Below, piece by piece: positions 8,248 through 15,848 of a stretch of 44,825 bases of DNA. Under the pieces are notes generated by a model that ran no database searches, was not told the DNA's origin, and saw only the letters and a list, made by a program, of their open reading frames with translations. Origin of the DNA: Deltaproteobacteria bacterium (GTDB lineage: Bacteria > Myxococcota_A > Polyangia > Polyangiales > JADZFZ01); contig JADZFZ010000350.1 of the NCBI GenBank assembly GCA_020854145.1, positions 1 to 44,825 of the forward strand, read 5' to 3'. Each line of letters begins with the position of its first letter. Within the stretch, counting starts at the first letter, position 1. Both the position numbers and the translations under genes were made by a program.

Positions 8248-8271
8248 ATCGTCACTATCGTCAGTGACGAT
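8248..8271 (+). repeat. Inverted repeat covering the STAS gene start
   Basis: ATCGTCACT at 8248-8256 and AGTGACGAT at 8263-8271 are perfect 9-bp complements around the 6-nt spacer ATCGTC. Both candidate start codons of the next gene (GTG 8264, ATG 8270) lie in the right arm. Folded in mRNA, the hairpin would hide the start until ribosomes finishing the GHKL gene, which ends at 8236, open it. It could instead be a protein-binding site. Confidence 0.6.
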
Positions 8272-8800
8272 GGCGAGACAAGGCGTGATCCTGGTGACGA
8301 GGCTCCTTGGGAGGACCGTGCTCGCCGGTCGCGCGGCGGGTCAGGCGGACAAGCACAAGCTCGAGACCGCCGCGCTCGCGGCGGTGATCGACGGCCGCGT
8401 CGCCTTCGACCTGGGCGGCGTCGAGGCGCTCTCGTCCTCGTACTTCGACGCCGCGATCTGGCCGCTATGGAAGAGTCACGAGGTGTTTCCGTCGCTGAGC
8501 AACGTTCCGCCGGTCGCGGTCGACGATATCAAGATCGTGCTCGCGGCGTCGGGCGGCGCGGTGTGGTGCACTGGACCCGGGAAGCCGCAGCTTCTCGGGG
8601 AGCTCGATCCCTCGCTCGCGACGACCCTCGATCGCATTGTGCGCGTCGGCGAGTTGTCCGCGTCCGACCTCCTCGAGCTTGACCGCCGGATCGGCGCGAC
8701 GGCGTGGAGCAACCGGCTCGCGTCTCTCTACGAGCTCCGTCTCGTTCGTCGTCGGAAGGACGGGCGTCGGCTGCTGTACCGGCCCGCCTGGAAGGAGTAG
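8270..8800 (+). CDS. STAS-like (DUF4325-type) domain fused to a winged helix
   Basis: The protein has 176 residues from ATG 8270, or 178 from GTG 8264. The first half contains VAFDLGGVEALSSSYFDAA, which resembles the conserved core of STAS-like DUF4325 proteins, relatives of anti-anti-sigma factors. The last ~50 residues (SASDLLELDRRIGATAWSNR through GRRLLYRPAWKE) look like a winged helix-turn-helix. The gene follows the GHKL ATPase by 33 nt. A GHKL ATPase with a STAS partner suggests a switch in which the STAS half is phosphorylated or sequestered. The fused DNA-binding module would then give a transcriptional output. That mechanism is inference. Confidence 0.7.
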   Translation: MARQGVILVTRLLGRTVLAGRAAGQADKHKLETAALAAVIDGRVAFDLGGVEALSSSYFDAAIWPLWKSHEVFPSLSNVPPVAVDDIKIVLAASGGAVWCTGPGKPQLLGELDPSLATTLDRIVRVGELSASDLLELDRRIGATAWSNRLASLYELRLVRRRKDGRRLLYRPAWKE

Positions 8801-8805
8801 CTGTC

Positions 8806-9159
8806 GTGGGCGAAGACTTCGTCAAGCGTCGCAACGATCGATTCGTTCGCCACCGAGAGGCGTGTTTCGCGGCGCAGTCCAGCCCGGACCTCTTCTCGGC
8901 CGTCCCGCCGGAGGCCGTCGTGACGGTCCTCGCGACCGCGATCGCCGAGGTGCAGGAATGCCGCGAGCTGTGGACGCCGAACGTTAACGCGCCCGGTCCG
9001 ATCGATTTCTACGATGGCGACATCGCCGTGGTCCGCGTCGAGGGAGCGGATGCCGACCATCTTCGCGCTCGAGATGACGACGCGCCGATGGTCGCGCAGG
9101 TTCTCCAAGTCGACCGAGAGCATGGCCTCGTCGAGCTCAAGGTGACGAGCACGTCATGA
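8806..9159 (+). CDS. Conserved-looking unknown protein (operon gene 3)
   Basis: I do not recognise this 117-residue, soluble, acidic-leaning protein. AAGGAG at 8792-8797 clearly selects the GTG at 8806, only 5 nt after the STAS gene. The second half reads like a small beta-rich domain (GDIAVVRVEGADADHLR, then VAQVLQVDREHGLVELKV). Its stop overlaps the next start by 4 nt (ATGA), so it belongs to the GHKL-STAS operon. It has no transmembrane segment and no cysteine cluster. Confidence 0.7.
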   Translation: MGEDFVKRRNDRFVRHREACFAAQSSPDLFSAVPPEAVVTVLATAIAEVQECRELWTPNVNAPGPIDFYDGDIAVVRVEGADADHLRARDDDAPMVAQVLQVDREHGLVELKVTSTS

Positions 9160-10274
9160 GCGCCGCCGAGCAGGCAAAGAAGCTCGCGATGTTTCGGCTC
9201 GACGGTGGGACGATCAGCGTCGGGTGCGCGCGCTGCCCGCTGCTGAGCGAGTGCGGCGGCTACACGCGCCAAGGCGGCGCCTGGTCGTGCATGGACCAGT
9301 GCGCGACCTGCGACAAGACGACGTGTGACCTCGTCTGTCTCAAGAAGCCCGACTTCGCTCGCGCCCTGCTGGAGGTCGGCGGATTCGGTCATCGTGGCAT
9401 TCCTCATCTCCTCCAACCCGAGGGCCCGATTCCGCGCTACGTCCCGGCTCTCCAGCACGGCATCGGTGATGACGTGCCGCTCGACTGGGCGGCGATACCG
9501 CTCTCGTCGCTGATGAGGTTTCGGCGCGGCACGTATCGGCCGACCGCGACCTCTGCATTGGAGCTCCGGGCAGCGTTCGGGTTGCCCTCGCACGCGCGCC
9601 TGATCCTCCTGGGGACGGGCAAGGATCGCGGGATTGAGCAGTATTGGCGCTGGCACCGGATGCATGGAACCCCCGCAGCGCTCGCCATGTTGGGCTTCAC
9701 ATGCGGGGTCGTCCCCAACTACTCCCTGTTCCTGGAGGATCCCAGACCGCAGCACCTGTTCAACCGCAAGCGGTCACTGCTCTGCGCCGCCGCGTGGAGC
9801 AAGTCCGGCATGCCGGCGATTCCCTATCTCCAGGCTGTCGCGCCCTTCGACTGGAGGTTCTGGGAGTCCTTTCTTCACGAGCACGACGAGATCGTGAGCG
9901 TCGCGAAGGAATTCCAAACAGGTCTCGCCCTCCAGGAACGCGGGCAACTCGCCATCGACAACCTCGCACGACTCCAAGACCAGCTCGGCAGGCGTCTCCA
10001 TCTCTTCGCCATCGGCGGCGCGCAATATCGGTCGGATATCGCCCGCCGCTTCGACGCGTGGACGGTGATCGACTCCACGCCGTTCATGAAAGCCGTCAAG
10101 CGCCGAGTCGCCACGCGACCTACCCGAAGAATCACGTGGCTCCCCGCGGTCGGCGAGAACGTCGTCGAATTGCTCCTCACCAACGTCGGCCAGTACACCG
10201 AGTGGCTCTCGCGTGCTGATCTGGATGGCGGCAACTGCGACCGTCGGCGGCCGACCGCGTTCCGTGGGCAATGA
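9156..10274 (+). CDS. Unknown enzyme-like protein with an eight-cysteine N-terminus
   Basis: This 372-residue protein is the last gene of the operon. Residues 24-61 hold eight cysteines (24, 27, 33, 45, 49, 52, 57, 61), a density suited to two Fe-S clusters or zinc sites. The rest looks like a soluble alpha/beta domain with phrases such as ILLGTGKDRGIEQYW, FTCGVVPNYS, SGMPAIPYLQA and LHLFAIGGAQYR. These are reminiscent of a TIM-barrel or DUF4417-like fold, but the match is tentative. The start overlaps the upstream stop by 4 nt, so translation is coupled. It may be the catalytic output of the GHKL-STAS module. Confidence 0.7.
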   Translation: MSAAEQAKKLAMFRLDGGTISVGCARCPLLSECGGYTRQGGAWSCMDQCATCDKTTCDLVCLKKPDFARALLEVGGFGHRGIPHLLQPEGPIPRYVPALQHGIGDDVPLDWAAIPLSSLMRFRRGTYRPTATSALELRAAFGLPSHARLILLGTGKDRGIEQYWRWHRMHGTPAALAMLGFTCGVVPNYSLFLEDPRPQHLFNRKRSLLCAAAWSKSGMPAIPYLQAVAPFDWRFWESFLHEHDEIVSVAKEFQTGLALQERGQLAIDNLARLQDQLGRRLHLFAIGGAQYRSDIARRFDAWTVIDSTPFMKAVKRRVATRPTRRITWLPAVGENVVELLLTNVGQYTEWLSRADLDGGNCDRRRPTAFRGQ

Positions 10275-10334
10275 GCCCACGTAGACACGCGCGATGCGCC
10301 CTTGACGGATGCCCAATAACGCTCTGCCGAGCCG

Positions 10335-10347
10335 AAGGCTTTATGAA
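10335..10347 (+). promoter_or_regulatory. Shared upstream motif, copy 1 (variant)
   Basis: AAGGCTTTATGAA, the shared motif with one extra T, lies 44 nt upstream of the ribbon-helix-helix gene at 10392. The same word precedes three other genes in this window. TATGAA could act as a -10 element, but no -35 is evident. Confidence 0.4.
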
Positions 10348-10391
10348 CCTCCCGCGGTCTCTGGTGACCGAAGAGAGGTAGTGCTGTTCTA

Positions 10392-10772
10392 ATGGCTCGA
10401 CGGACGCGGGAAGTGCGTGTGCGCCTGACGCGCGATGAGGAAGAAAGGGTCAGGCGGGAGGCTGCCGATCGCGGACTACCGATGAGCGCATACGTTCGTA
10501 GCCGCGTGCTGCCTGAGCGAGCAGCCACGACGATCGGTCTCGACAACGCCGGTCGGCCAGGTAACGACGCCGATGTTCGCGGGCTGATCGAGGAGGTGCT
10601 CGTGTCCATCGACGACCTCCGCGACTTCCTCCGCCGAAGTCGAGCTGAGGAGTCGAGGGAACGCGACCGCGAACAGCCCGGAGGACGCAACAGGATTCGG
10701 TGGCCCGCGCGTGACGACCGTGAGCTGGAGGATTCGATCCCGCATCGGCAAGACGATGAGGCCGAGAAGTAG
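10392..10772 (+). CDS. Ribbon-helix-helix protein, MobC-like
   Basis: This 126-residue basic protein begins with a ribbon (REVRVRLTRDEEERVRREA) and then GLPMSAYVRSRVL, the pattern of ribbon-helix-helix DNA-binding proteins such as MobC-type relaxosome accessory factors. A helical segment and a charged tail follow. The C-terminal motif RIRWPARD closely matches RIEWPPRD in the convergent protein at 10872-11234, so the two are probably diverged paralogues. No relaxase is visible in the window. A purely regulatory role is the alternative. Confidence 0.7.
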   Translation: MARRTREVRVRLTRDEEERVRREAADRGLPMSAYVRSRVLPERAATTIGLDNAGRPGNDADVRGLIEEVLVSIDDLRDFLRRSRAEESRERDREQPGGRNRIRWPARDDRELEDSIPHRQDDEAEK

Positions 10773-10871
10773 CGCGCCACCCGCGAGCCGATTCACCCGT
10801 TCCGTGCTCTCGTCTACGGGCAGTCTCAGATTGAGACGCGGACGGAGACGGCCTGTCTCAGCGAGAGACGG

Positions 10872-11234
10872 TCAGGTGGTGTCGCGGGGTGGCCATTCGA
10901 TCCGCCGTCGAGGGGGAACCGCTGGGGGCGGAGTGTCCAGCTCGTCGCGAGTTGCCGGTGAGACCAGCTGTCGGACGGCTCGTTGATCTGGAATCGTGAG
11001 CGCGGTCTTGCCGAGGATCGCCTCGTAGAGCTCCGCGACGAGGCGGTGCGTCTTCTCCGCGAGAGCCGCAGTCTGTCGCGCCATGATCGCGGTTCGTTCG
11101 GGACCGAAGAGGCAGGCGCGCACGAACTCGCCTTGCCGCGCGTAGTTGCTTTCCGCCATCAGCCGGCGGAGTTGTTCGTGGTGTTCCTTCGTGAGCCGGA
11201 CGCGTGCTTCGTGGGTGAATCGTTGCGTTCCCAT
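10872..11234 (-). CDS. Ribbon-helix-helix protein, paralogue of the neighbour
   Basis: This 120-residue protein starts with FTHEARVRLTKEHHEQLRRL, then NYARQGEFVRACLFG, a ribbon-helix-helix pattern typical of mobilisation or CopG-like proteins. Its tail RRRIEWPPRDTT matches the tail of the convergent protein at 10392-10772. The ATG at 11234 lies 23 nt downstream of a copy of the shared AAGGCTTATGAA motif. The pair could be relaxosome accessory proteins of a lost or distant conjugative element. Confidence 0.7.
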   Translation of the reverse strand: MGTQRFTHEARVRLTKEHHEQLRRLMAESNYARQGEFVRACLFGPERTAIMARQTAALAEKTHRLVAELYEAILGKTALTIPDQRAVRQLVSPATRDELDTPPPAVPPRRRIEWPPRDTT

Positions 11235-11585
11235 GCACCATGTTCGGTGTGTGCTTGTTCATAAGCCTTGTCGGCCGAACAGCGGACACTGGTCATGCCG
11301 CACCGCAACAATTATATACGAGTCTGATCTTCCGTCTTTCCACGGAATGGCCACATCCAGAATGCGCGGACGAAACGTCCGACGACCAACGGCCAAACAA
11401 GACGCGCAAATTCTGCCTCCGTAGCATGATAGCGGGGCGGAAGTCGTGATTCGCGTGTTCTTGTGCACTTGAGCCTGTTTTGGGTAGTTGCCTCCCTATC
11501 ACGGAGGCCGCGTTCTGGCCGCGCGTGCATTTCAAGATGCGGCGCGCGCGATGGTGTGGCTGAGAAGCTTGGAGGTGATTCCGTC
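11235..11585. other. Intergenic region upstream of the integrase
   Basis: This stretch is noticeably less GC-rich than its surroundings. It contains the shared motif at 11258-11269, a TATATA-containing patch near 11312, a GGACG-AAA-CGTCC inverted repeat at 11368-11380, and a strong Shine-Dalgarno sequence GGAGGTGATT at 11571-11580. An attachment site for the recombinase would often lie here, but I cannot identify a core without a second copy to compare. Confidence 0.5.
11258..11269 (-). promoter_or_regulatory. Shared upstream motif, copy 2
   Basis: AAGGCTTATGAA, read on the minus strand, lies 23 nt upstream of the ATG at 11234. The same 12-mer lies at nearly the same distance (22 nt) upstream of the AbrB-like gene at 26482. 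Confidence 0.5.
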
Positions 11586-12602
11586 ATGCCATCAAAGGAA
11601 GTGTTTTACGCGTACGGTCCGCGGCTCGCGAACGAGGAACGCCTGATCGACACGTGTCCCACCACGGTGCGGAACCGGGAGGTCATGCGCGCGTTCTTGG
11701 AGTTCAATCTGGCGCGCGGCCTGTCGGTGATGCGTGCGGTGCGGCTCGCCCAGGCCGCGCGGCAGGTCGCTCTCGTGCTCGGGCGGAACTTCGAGGGCGT
11801 CACCCGCGTGGACATCCAGCGCGCGGTGGTCGCGATCAGCGCGCGGCCGGACTGGAGCGGGTGGACGAAGCAGTCCCTCCGCGTGACCCTGCGATTGCTC
11901 TACAAGTACCTCGCCGGCACGCGCGAGGTGCCGGAGCTGGTGGCGTGGGTCGAGACGCGGCTCCGCCGTGACGAGCAGCAGCGCACGTACCGGGAGGAGG
12001 AGCTCCCGGTTGAAGTCGACTTGCAGCGCGCGCTGGCCGTGGCGCGGACGCCGCTCGAGGTGACGTTCGTCAGCGTGCTCGAGGAGTCCGGCGCGCGCCC
12101 GGGAGAACTGCTCTTGCTCGACCGGCGAAACGCGACGTTCGAGCGGGACGTCGCGATCTTGGAGGTGAACGGCAAGACCGGCCCGCGCGAGATCCTCCTG
12201 GTCCGCAGCGCGCGTGTCCTGGCCGCGTACATGGAGGCCACGAGCGACGGCGCGACACCCGACACGCCGCTCTGGCGAACCGCGGGCAGCACGTACCCGT
12301 TCCTGACCGCGGAGAGCATGCGCGCCATGCTCCGCCGCCTCTACCGCGAGGCAGGCATCCCGAAACGCGCGCTCGCCTACCTGTGGCGGCACGCCCGGAT
12401 CACGAACAACGCGAAGAACGGCATGACCCACGCGCAGCTCTGCACCTACTTCGGCTGGAAATACTCGAGCCCCATGCCCGACCGGTACATCCACATGACC
12501 GCGCGCAGCATCGAGCCCGTAATCCGGCACCTGCACGTGCGGCCCGACCACCACGCGCGGCCTCAGCTCGTAGGACGCCCGACGGGTCCGCCACCGGACT
12601 GA
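11586..12602 (+). CDS. Tyrosine recombinase (archaeal-type integrase)
   Basis: This 338-residue site-specific recombinase has the expected catalytic residues: R171 in SGARPGELL, K197 in EVNGKTG, R268 and H269 in LWRHARIT, W291 in YFGWKYSS and nucleophile Y301 in MPDRYIHM. The first position of the usual H-x-x-R box is Tyr265 rather than His. The RHARIT...QLCTYFGW...MP.RYIH arrangement resembles integrases of haloarchaeal elements more than phage lambda-type enzymes. GGAGGTGATT just upstream fixes the ATG at 11586. It probably mobilises a local element, and the two ribbon-helix-helix genes next door suit that context. Confidence 0.88.
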   Translation: MPSKEVFYAYGPRLANEERLIDTCPTTVRNREVMRAFLEFNLARGLSVMRAVRLAQAARQVALVLGRNFEGVTRVDIQRAVVAISARPDWSGWTKQSLRVTLRLLYKYLAGTREVPELVAWVETRLRRDEQQRTYREEELPVEVDLQRALAVARTPLEVTFVSVLEESGARPGELLLLDRRNATFERDVAILEVNGKTGPREILLVRSARVLAAYMEATSDGATPDTPLWRTAGSTYPFLTAESMRAMLRRLYREAGIPKRALAYLWRHARITNNAKNGMTHAQLCTYFGWKYSSPMPDRYIHMTARSIEPVIRHLHVRPDHHARPQLVGRPTGPPPD

Positions 12603-12734
12603 TCCGAGATCTCGAACGTCCTCGGGACTGACGCAATTTGTCAGCACGGACGGCAAGGACCCCGGCCGGCTGCCCGAGTGATCGCTCCGGTCGGAGCCCT
12701 GCCAACCTGGTAAGCCCCTGCTACGCTGGCAAGC

Positions 12735-13808
12735 ATGGACGACGCGGAACGCTTCGGCGATGTCTTTCGCGCGCACGGAGGCGCCCTCGATTTGACCCAG
12801 CTACCTCCCCCGATGTCGATCGGGCTAGGTGAACAATTGGCGTTCCTCCGCGCTGCGGCGCCCGACGTGACATCGGGATTCATCTTGAATCGAGCGTTCA
12901 ATGCCGTTGCGTCGCTACGCGATGGCAGAGAGTTCCTCGGTATATTTGTGGGCGCGCCGCTGCTACTTGCGCGATTCGCGTATTGCTTTCTCTCAGATCC
13001 GTTCACTCTCACGCAGATTGGTGACTCGTCCGCCGAGTCCGTCCGTTACGACACCATCGCTGCGCTGCGCCAGCGCAAGTGGCCTATCGAAGGGCCCTGG
13101 GAATATCTTCCTCGTGATACTCTCCGCTTTCACGCGGCCCAGCAGCTCTGCTTCTGCATGAATCTCGTGCTCTTCTTCCACGAAATCGGCCACATTGAGC
13201 TTTGTCATCTCGAGTACTTGGAGCGCGAGACTGGAGTGCGGGACTACGTTGAAATGCGAGCGTCTTCCGCGTCACAGGAGGAGGCGCTGATAGTGAGAAC
13301 TCTCGAATGGGACGCTGACCACACAGCGCTCTTGTCCAGCTTGAAGGCATGGAAGTGGTTCTGTCGACGATACGACTACTCCGCCATCTCCGCGCTGGGC
13401 GTTGCGAACGCGTGGTGGACGGCTGTGCAGCTGCTGTTCTGGACGATGGCTTTTGCCGACCCCCATGACGAGGGCCGCCCACCCACCCACCCGTCACCGT
13501 GGACACGCATCGTCAATGCTCGCATGGTCGCCCAGTCATTTGGTTTCGTTCCCGAACTCGAGTCCCAGCCCGTGACGGGGAGCGCCGATGGAGTGCTGGA
13601 CTGGCTCCTTCGACATCGCCTCTACGACGTGGGCATGGTAACGGCCGCCGCCGGCCCCAAGAGCGTGAACGCAGTGGTGCAAGAGCTTGCCGAGATTGGC
13701 GACTGCTACCGTGCGATTGTGGACCGGCTTGGGCGTTTCCAGGAGGCGCGTGAGAAGCGGACTGGACGCAGGATCCAACGTCCACCGTTGGGCACTCCCA
13801 TCGCATGA
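12735..13808 (+). CDS. Membrane-associated zinc metallopeptidase, Lit/U49-like candidate
   Basis: This 357-residue protein has the zinc motif H149-E150-x-x-H153 in FFHEIGHIELCH, with a further H158, and a downstream EWDAD (191-195) that would supply the third ligand as in M48-type gluzincins. Hydrophobic patches near residues 66-84 and 139-148 flank the active-site helix. HExGHI followed by E-x-x-A-D also occurs in the peptidase U49 family, which includes the phage-exclusion protease Lit. That assignment is an inference from the motif only. No Shine-Dalgarno sequence precedes the ATG at 12735. The gene sits just after the integrase. Confidence 0.65.
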   Translation: MDDAERFGDVFRAHGGALDLTQLPPPMSIGLGEQLAFLRAAAPDVTSGFILNRAFNAVASLRDGREFLGIFVGAPLLLARFAYCFLSDPFTLTQIGDSSAESVRYDTIAALRQRKWPIEGPWEYLPRDTLRFHAAQQLCFCMNLVLFFHEIGHIELCHLEYLERETGVRDYVEMRASSASQEEALIVRTLEWDADHTALLSSLKAWKWFCRRYDYSAISALGVANAWWTAVQLLFWTMAFADPHDEGRPPTHPSPWTRIVNARMVAQSFGFVPELESQPVTGSADGVLDWLLRHRLYDVGMVTAAAGPKSVNAVVQELAEIGDCYRAIVDRLGRFQEAREKRTGRRIQRPPLGTPIA

Positions 13809-14011
13809 GATGAGTGCACGGACGACAGCGGGGCGTCAGCAGTTGCACAGCCCCCGACGGGTTTGTCGTCGACGAGCACGGTGTGTCCGCGCGCGGTGCG
13901 CGTGGTGTCCAGCTCCTCATCGTCGTTGATGGGACGTTCTGTCCACGGGAAAGACGCGCTGGTACTTATGCCTTGTGGTTGGACGGCCGCCGGTCGCAGT
14001 GTGCAGAGCAG

Positions 14012-14863
14012 TCACTGCTCGACGCAGCCAGGCTCCCACTCCAGCGTGAACTTCGATCCCTCACGTGGAGTAACTCTGCATTCTCTCAGTAATTCAGACG
14101 TCCGCACGTCGCCAGGCCAACCCAGCACCAGCGCAGTGCCGACTAGAATCTTGAAACCCCACATGTACCCAAACGCTTCCTTGAGCGTATCTGCTAACGC
14201 GGCAAGTACAGCTTCATCTCCGGCACCAATGATGGCAATGAACCGTCCAACCAGTTCGAATCCATCGTTATATAGCGCGTGACCGTCGAGGCGTGTCCCA
14301 CCATCTCGAATGAGCTCAGCCAAGATTTGCCTGCCCGGCCAAGCTGTTCCAAGTCTCGTTGCTGGACGGAAAATGCCATCGGGAACTTCATGTGCGCAGT
14401 CGAATCCCTCGGTCATGTTGGTCGAGAAAGCCAGGAGATAATCATACGTATACGTTAGGACTTGGGAACCTACGGCGTCGGCCGCCGGTCGGCCAGCACT
14501 GTGCGCAGTAGCCATGCACTCGATCGCATTCGTCAGGTCGATAGGAAAATGCCAGGCGGTGCCGTGTCTCCTTGCCCTCTCGAGGTACGAAAGAATCTCA
14601 TCCGACGTGGGGTCCGCCGTGCGGTCTTGGCGCTGGTCCGAAGGGCCCGGCCAAGGGACCCCTCCGTGGGTGACGTGCCGATCGCCCTGAGCTGACTGTG
14701 GCGGCTGGTGGCGCATCCGGTCGTCGGCCACTGCCATGTCAGCGTGGACGGCGGCTCTGGCCTCCCGGGCAGTTCCGCCTTCCCCACCCGGGAACGCCCG
14801 GTCATTGCGCCCACGCCCGCGTCGGCGGCTTCTACTCCCCCGATTGCGGTGGTCGCCTCCCAT
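14012..14863 (-). CDS. Hypothetical protein downstream of a CopG-like gene
   Basis: I do not recognise this protein. The portion from about residue 85 onward (SDEILSYLERARRHG through FTLEWEPGCVEQ) looks genuinely coding and is less GC-rich than its neighbours. The first 70 residues are Arg/Gly-rich and doubtful. The ATG at 14863 has GGTGAG just upstream and lies right after the stop of the ribbon-helix-helix gene, which supports it; starts at 14737 or 14716 are alternatives. It is the last of three minus-strand genes. No membrane segment or catalytic motif is evident. Confidence 0.5.
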   Translation of the reverse strand: MGGDHRNRGSRSRRRGRGRNDRAFPGGEGGTAREARAAVHADMAVADDRMRHQPPQSAQGDRHVTHGGVPWPGPSDQRQDRTADPTSDEILSYLERARRHGTAWHFPIDLTNAIECMATAHSAGRPAADAVGSQVLTYTYDYLLAFSTNMTEGFDCAHEVPDGIFRPATRLGTAWPGRQILAELIRDGGTRLDGHALYNDGFELVGRFIAIIGAGDEAVLAALADTLKEAFGYMWGFKILVGTALVLGWPGDVRTSELLRECRVTPREGSKFTLEWEPGCVEQ

Positions 14864-14869
14864 CTCACC

Positions 14870-15082
14870 CTACGGGACCAGCAGGATCTCGTGGCGTTCG
14901 CCCTCGGCGTTGATGAGTTCGGCTCGACGAAAGCCCCGCTGTGCCTGTTCGACGAGCGCCATGTAGACGGCGAGCGAACGGCGAATCACCTCAGCGTTCG
15001 AGGCGGCACCCGTGAGTTCCTGGAGCCGGTCAAGCTCTTTCTTCGCGTCGCCGTTGAGTTCGAGGGTCATGCGGTGCTTCAC
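14870..15082 (-). CDS. Small CopG-type ribbon-helix-helix regulator
   Basis: This 70-residue protein has the ribbon MKHRMTLELNGDAKKELDRL followed by NAEVIRRSLAVYMALVEQA, the standard CopG/Arc helix pair. Such proteins repress their own operons or act as antitoxins. The extended tail (RAELINAEGERHEILLVP) is typical of stand-alone members. It overlaps the upstream membrane-protein gene by 53 nt and is followed 6 nt later by the hypothetical gene ending at 14012. Confidence 0.75.
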   Translation of the reverse strand: MKHRMTLELNGDAKKELDRLQELTGAASNAEVIRRSLAVYMALVEQAQRGFRRAELINAEGERHEILLVP

Positions 15083-15326
15083 GAGTGCGCCTCACGAGTT
15101 CAGCCGCTGCCTGAATGATGCCGATCGCGCCCGCGAGGGCGACGGCCAAGATCTGGACGAGGGGCTCGGCGAGGTAGGGCGCGACTCCCGCGAGCGCGAC
15201 TGCGGGGCCCGCGCGCTCAAGCACGCGCGCGACGCCCGCGATGCGAGTGTCCCCGACCTCGACGAGGCCGTCGAACTTGTTCCAGTCGGGCTTGAGAGCT
15301 TCCTTGTCACCATTCGACTTCGCCAT
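15030..15326 (-). CDS. Small hydrophobic protein, probably membrane
   Basis: This 98-residue protein has a polar N-terminus and an alanine-rich hydrophobic stretch, about residues 40-75 (AGPAVALAGVAPYL and VQILAVALAGAIGIIQ), that could form one or two membrane helices. A basic tail follows. CGGAGA a few bases upstream supports the ATG at 15326. It lies directly upstream of and overlaps the CopG-like gene, an arrangement seen for small membrane toxins with ribbon-helix-helix partners, but I have no other evidence for a toxin. Confidence 0.5.
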   Translation of the reverse strand: MAKSNGDKEALKPDWNKFDGLVEVGDTRIAGVARVLERAGPAVALAGVAPYLAEPLVQILAVALAGAIGIIQAAAELVRRTREAPHDPRTQRRREERA

Positions 15327-15848
15327 CGCATTCTCCGAGGATGATGGCCCTCGGAGAACGCGACAGCGGCGTCGCCGACGAGATCACCATGGTGGCCTCC
15401 GGCAACGCCCCTGTCGGACTCCCGTGTTCGGCCCCTCGCCGGGCCCTCCAAACCAGCTGTGCGAGGGACAAGTGCGGAAGCCCGCCTGCGGGGCGGGATG
15501 GTTGATGATCCTAAACCGATCGCCAGCTAATAGATCATCCCGTGTCGAAAGCCGAATGGCTTCGCCGAGCAGCCGCCGACGGAACTCTATGCAGCCTTGC
15601 TCGAGACGGGTGTGTGAAGTCAAGGCGGGGCCGAGCGCACTTCTGCGGTCAGCCATGCCACGCGGGGGAGAGCCGACACTGGACAACCCGTGCTCCACAA
15701 ATCTTGTGTACAACCTGTGGAGACGGTCGTCAAGCCCCACCGCTCCAGGCCCTTGCGGGCCCGAGCTATCGCGCGGCTTCTGTGCGGCGCGCACCCACGA
15801 TGCTGGTCAGCGTCTTCGCGAGCAACGCGAAGCGTTCTTTAAGCGTTC
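15327..15848. other. Gene-poor stretch with two hairpins
   Basis: No supported gene lies here. A CCCGCC/GGCGGG hairpin sits at 15481-15497. It is followed by a 7-bp stem GATGATC (15504-15510) and GATCATC (15533-15539) around a 22-nt AT-richer loop. A minus-strand reading frame spans 15384-15794 but has no start signal or recognisable motif. The stretch precedes a decayed Fic gene. Confidence 0.45.

Noticed and set aside
15384..15794. Minus-strand reading frame of 136 codons
   Set aside because: No start signal, no recognisable motif, and hairpins within it; it may be a chance open frame in GC-rich DNA.
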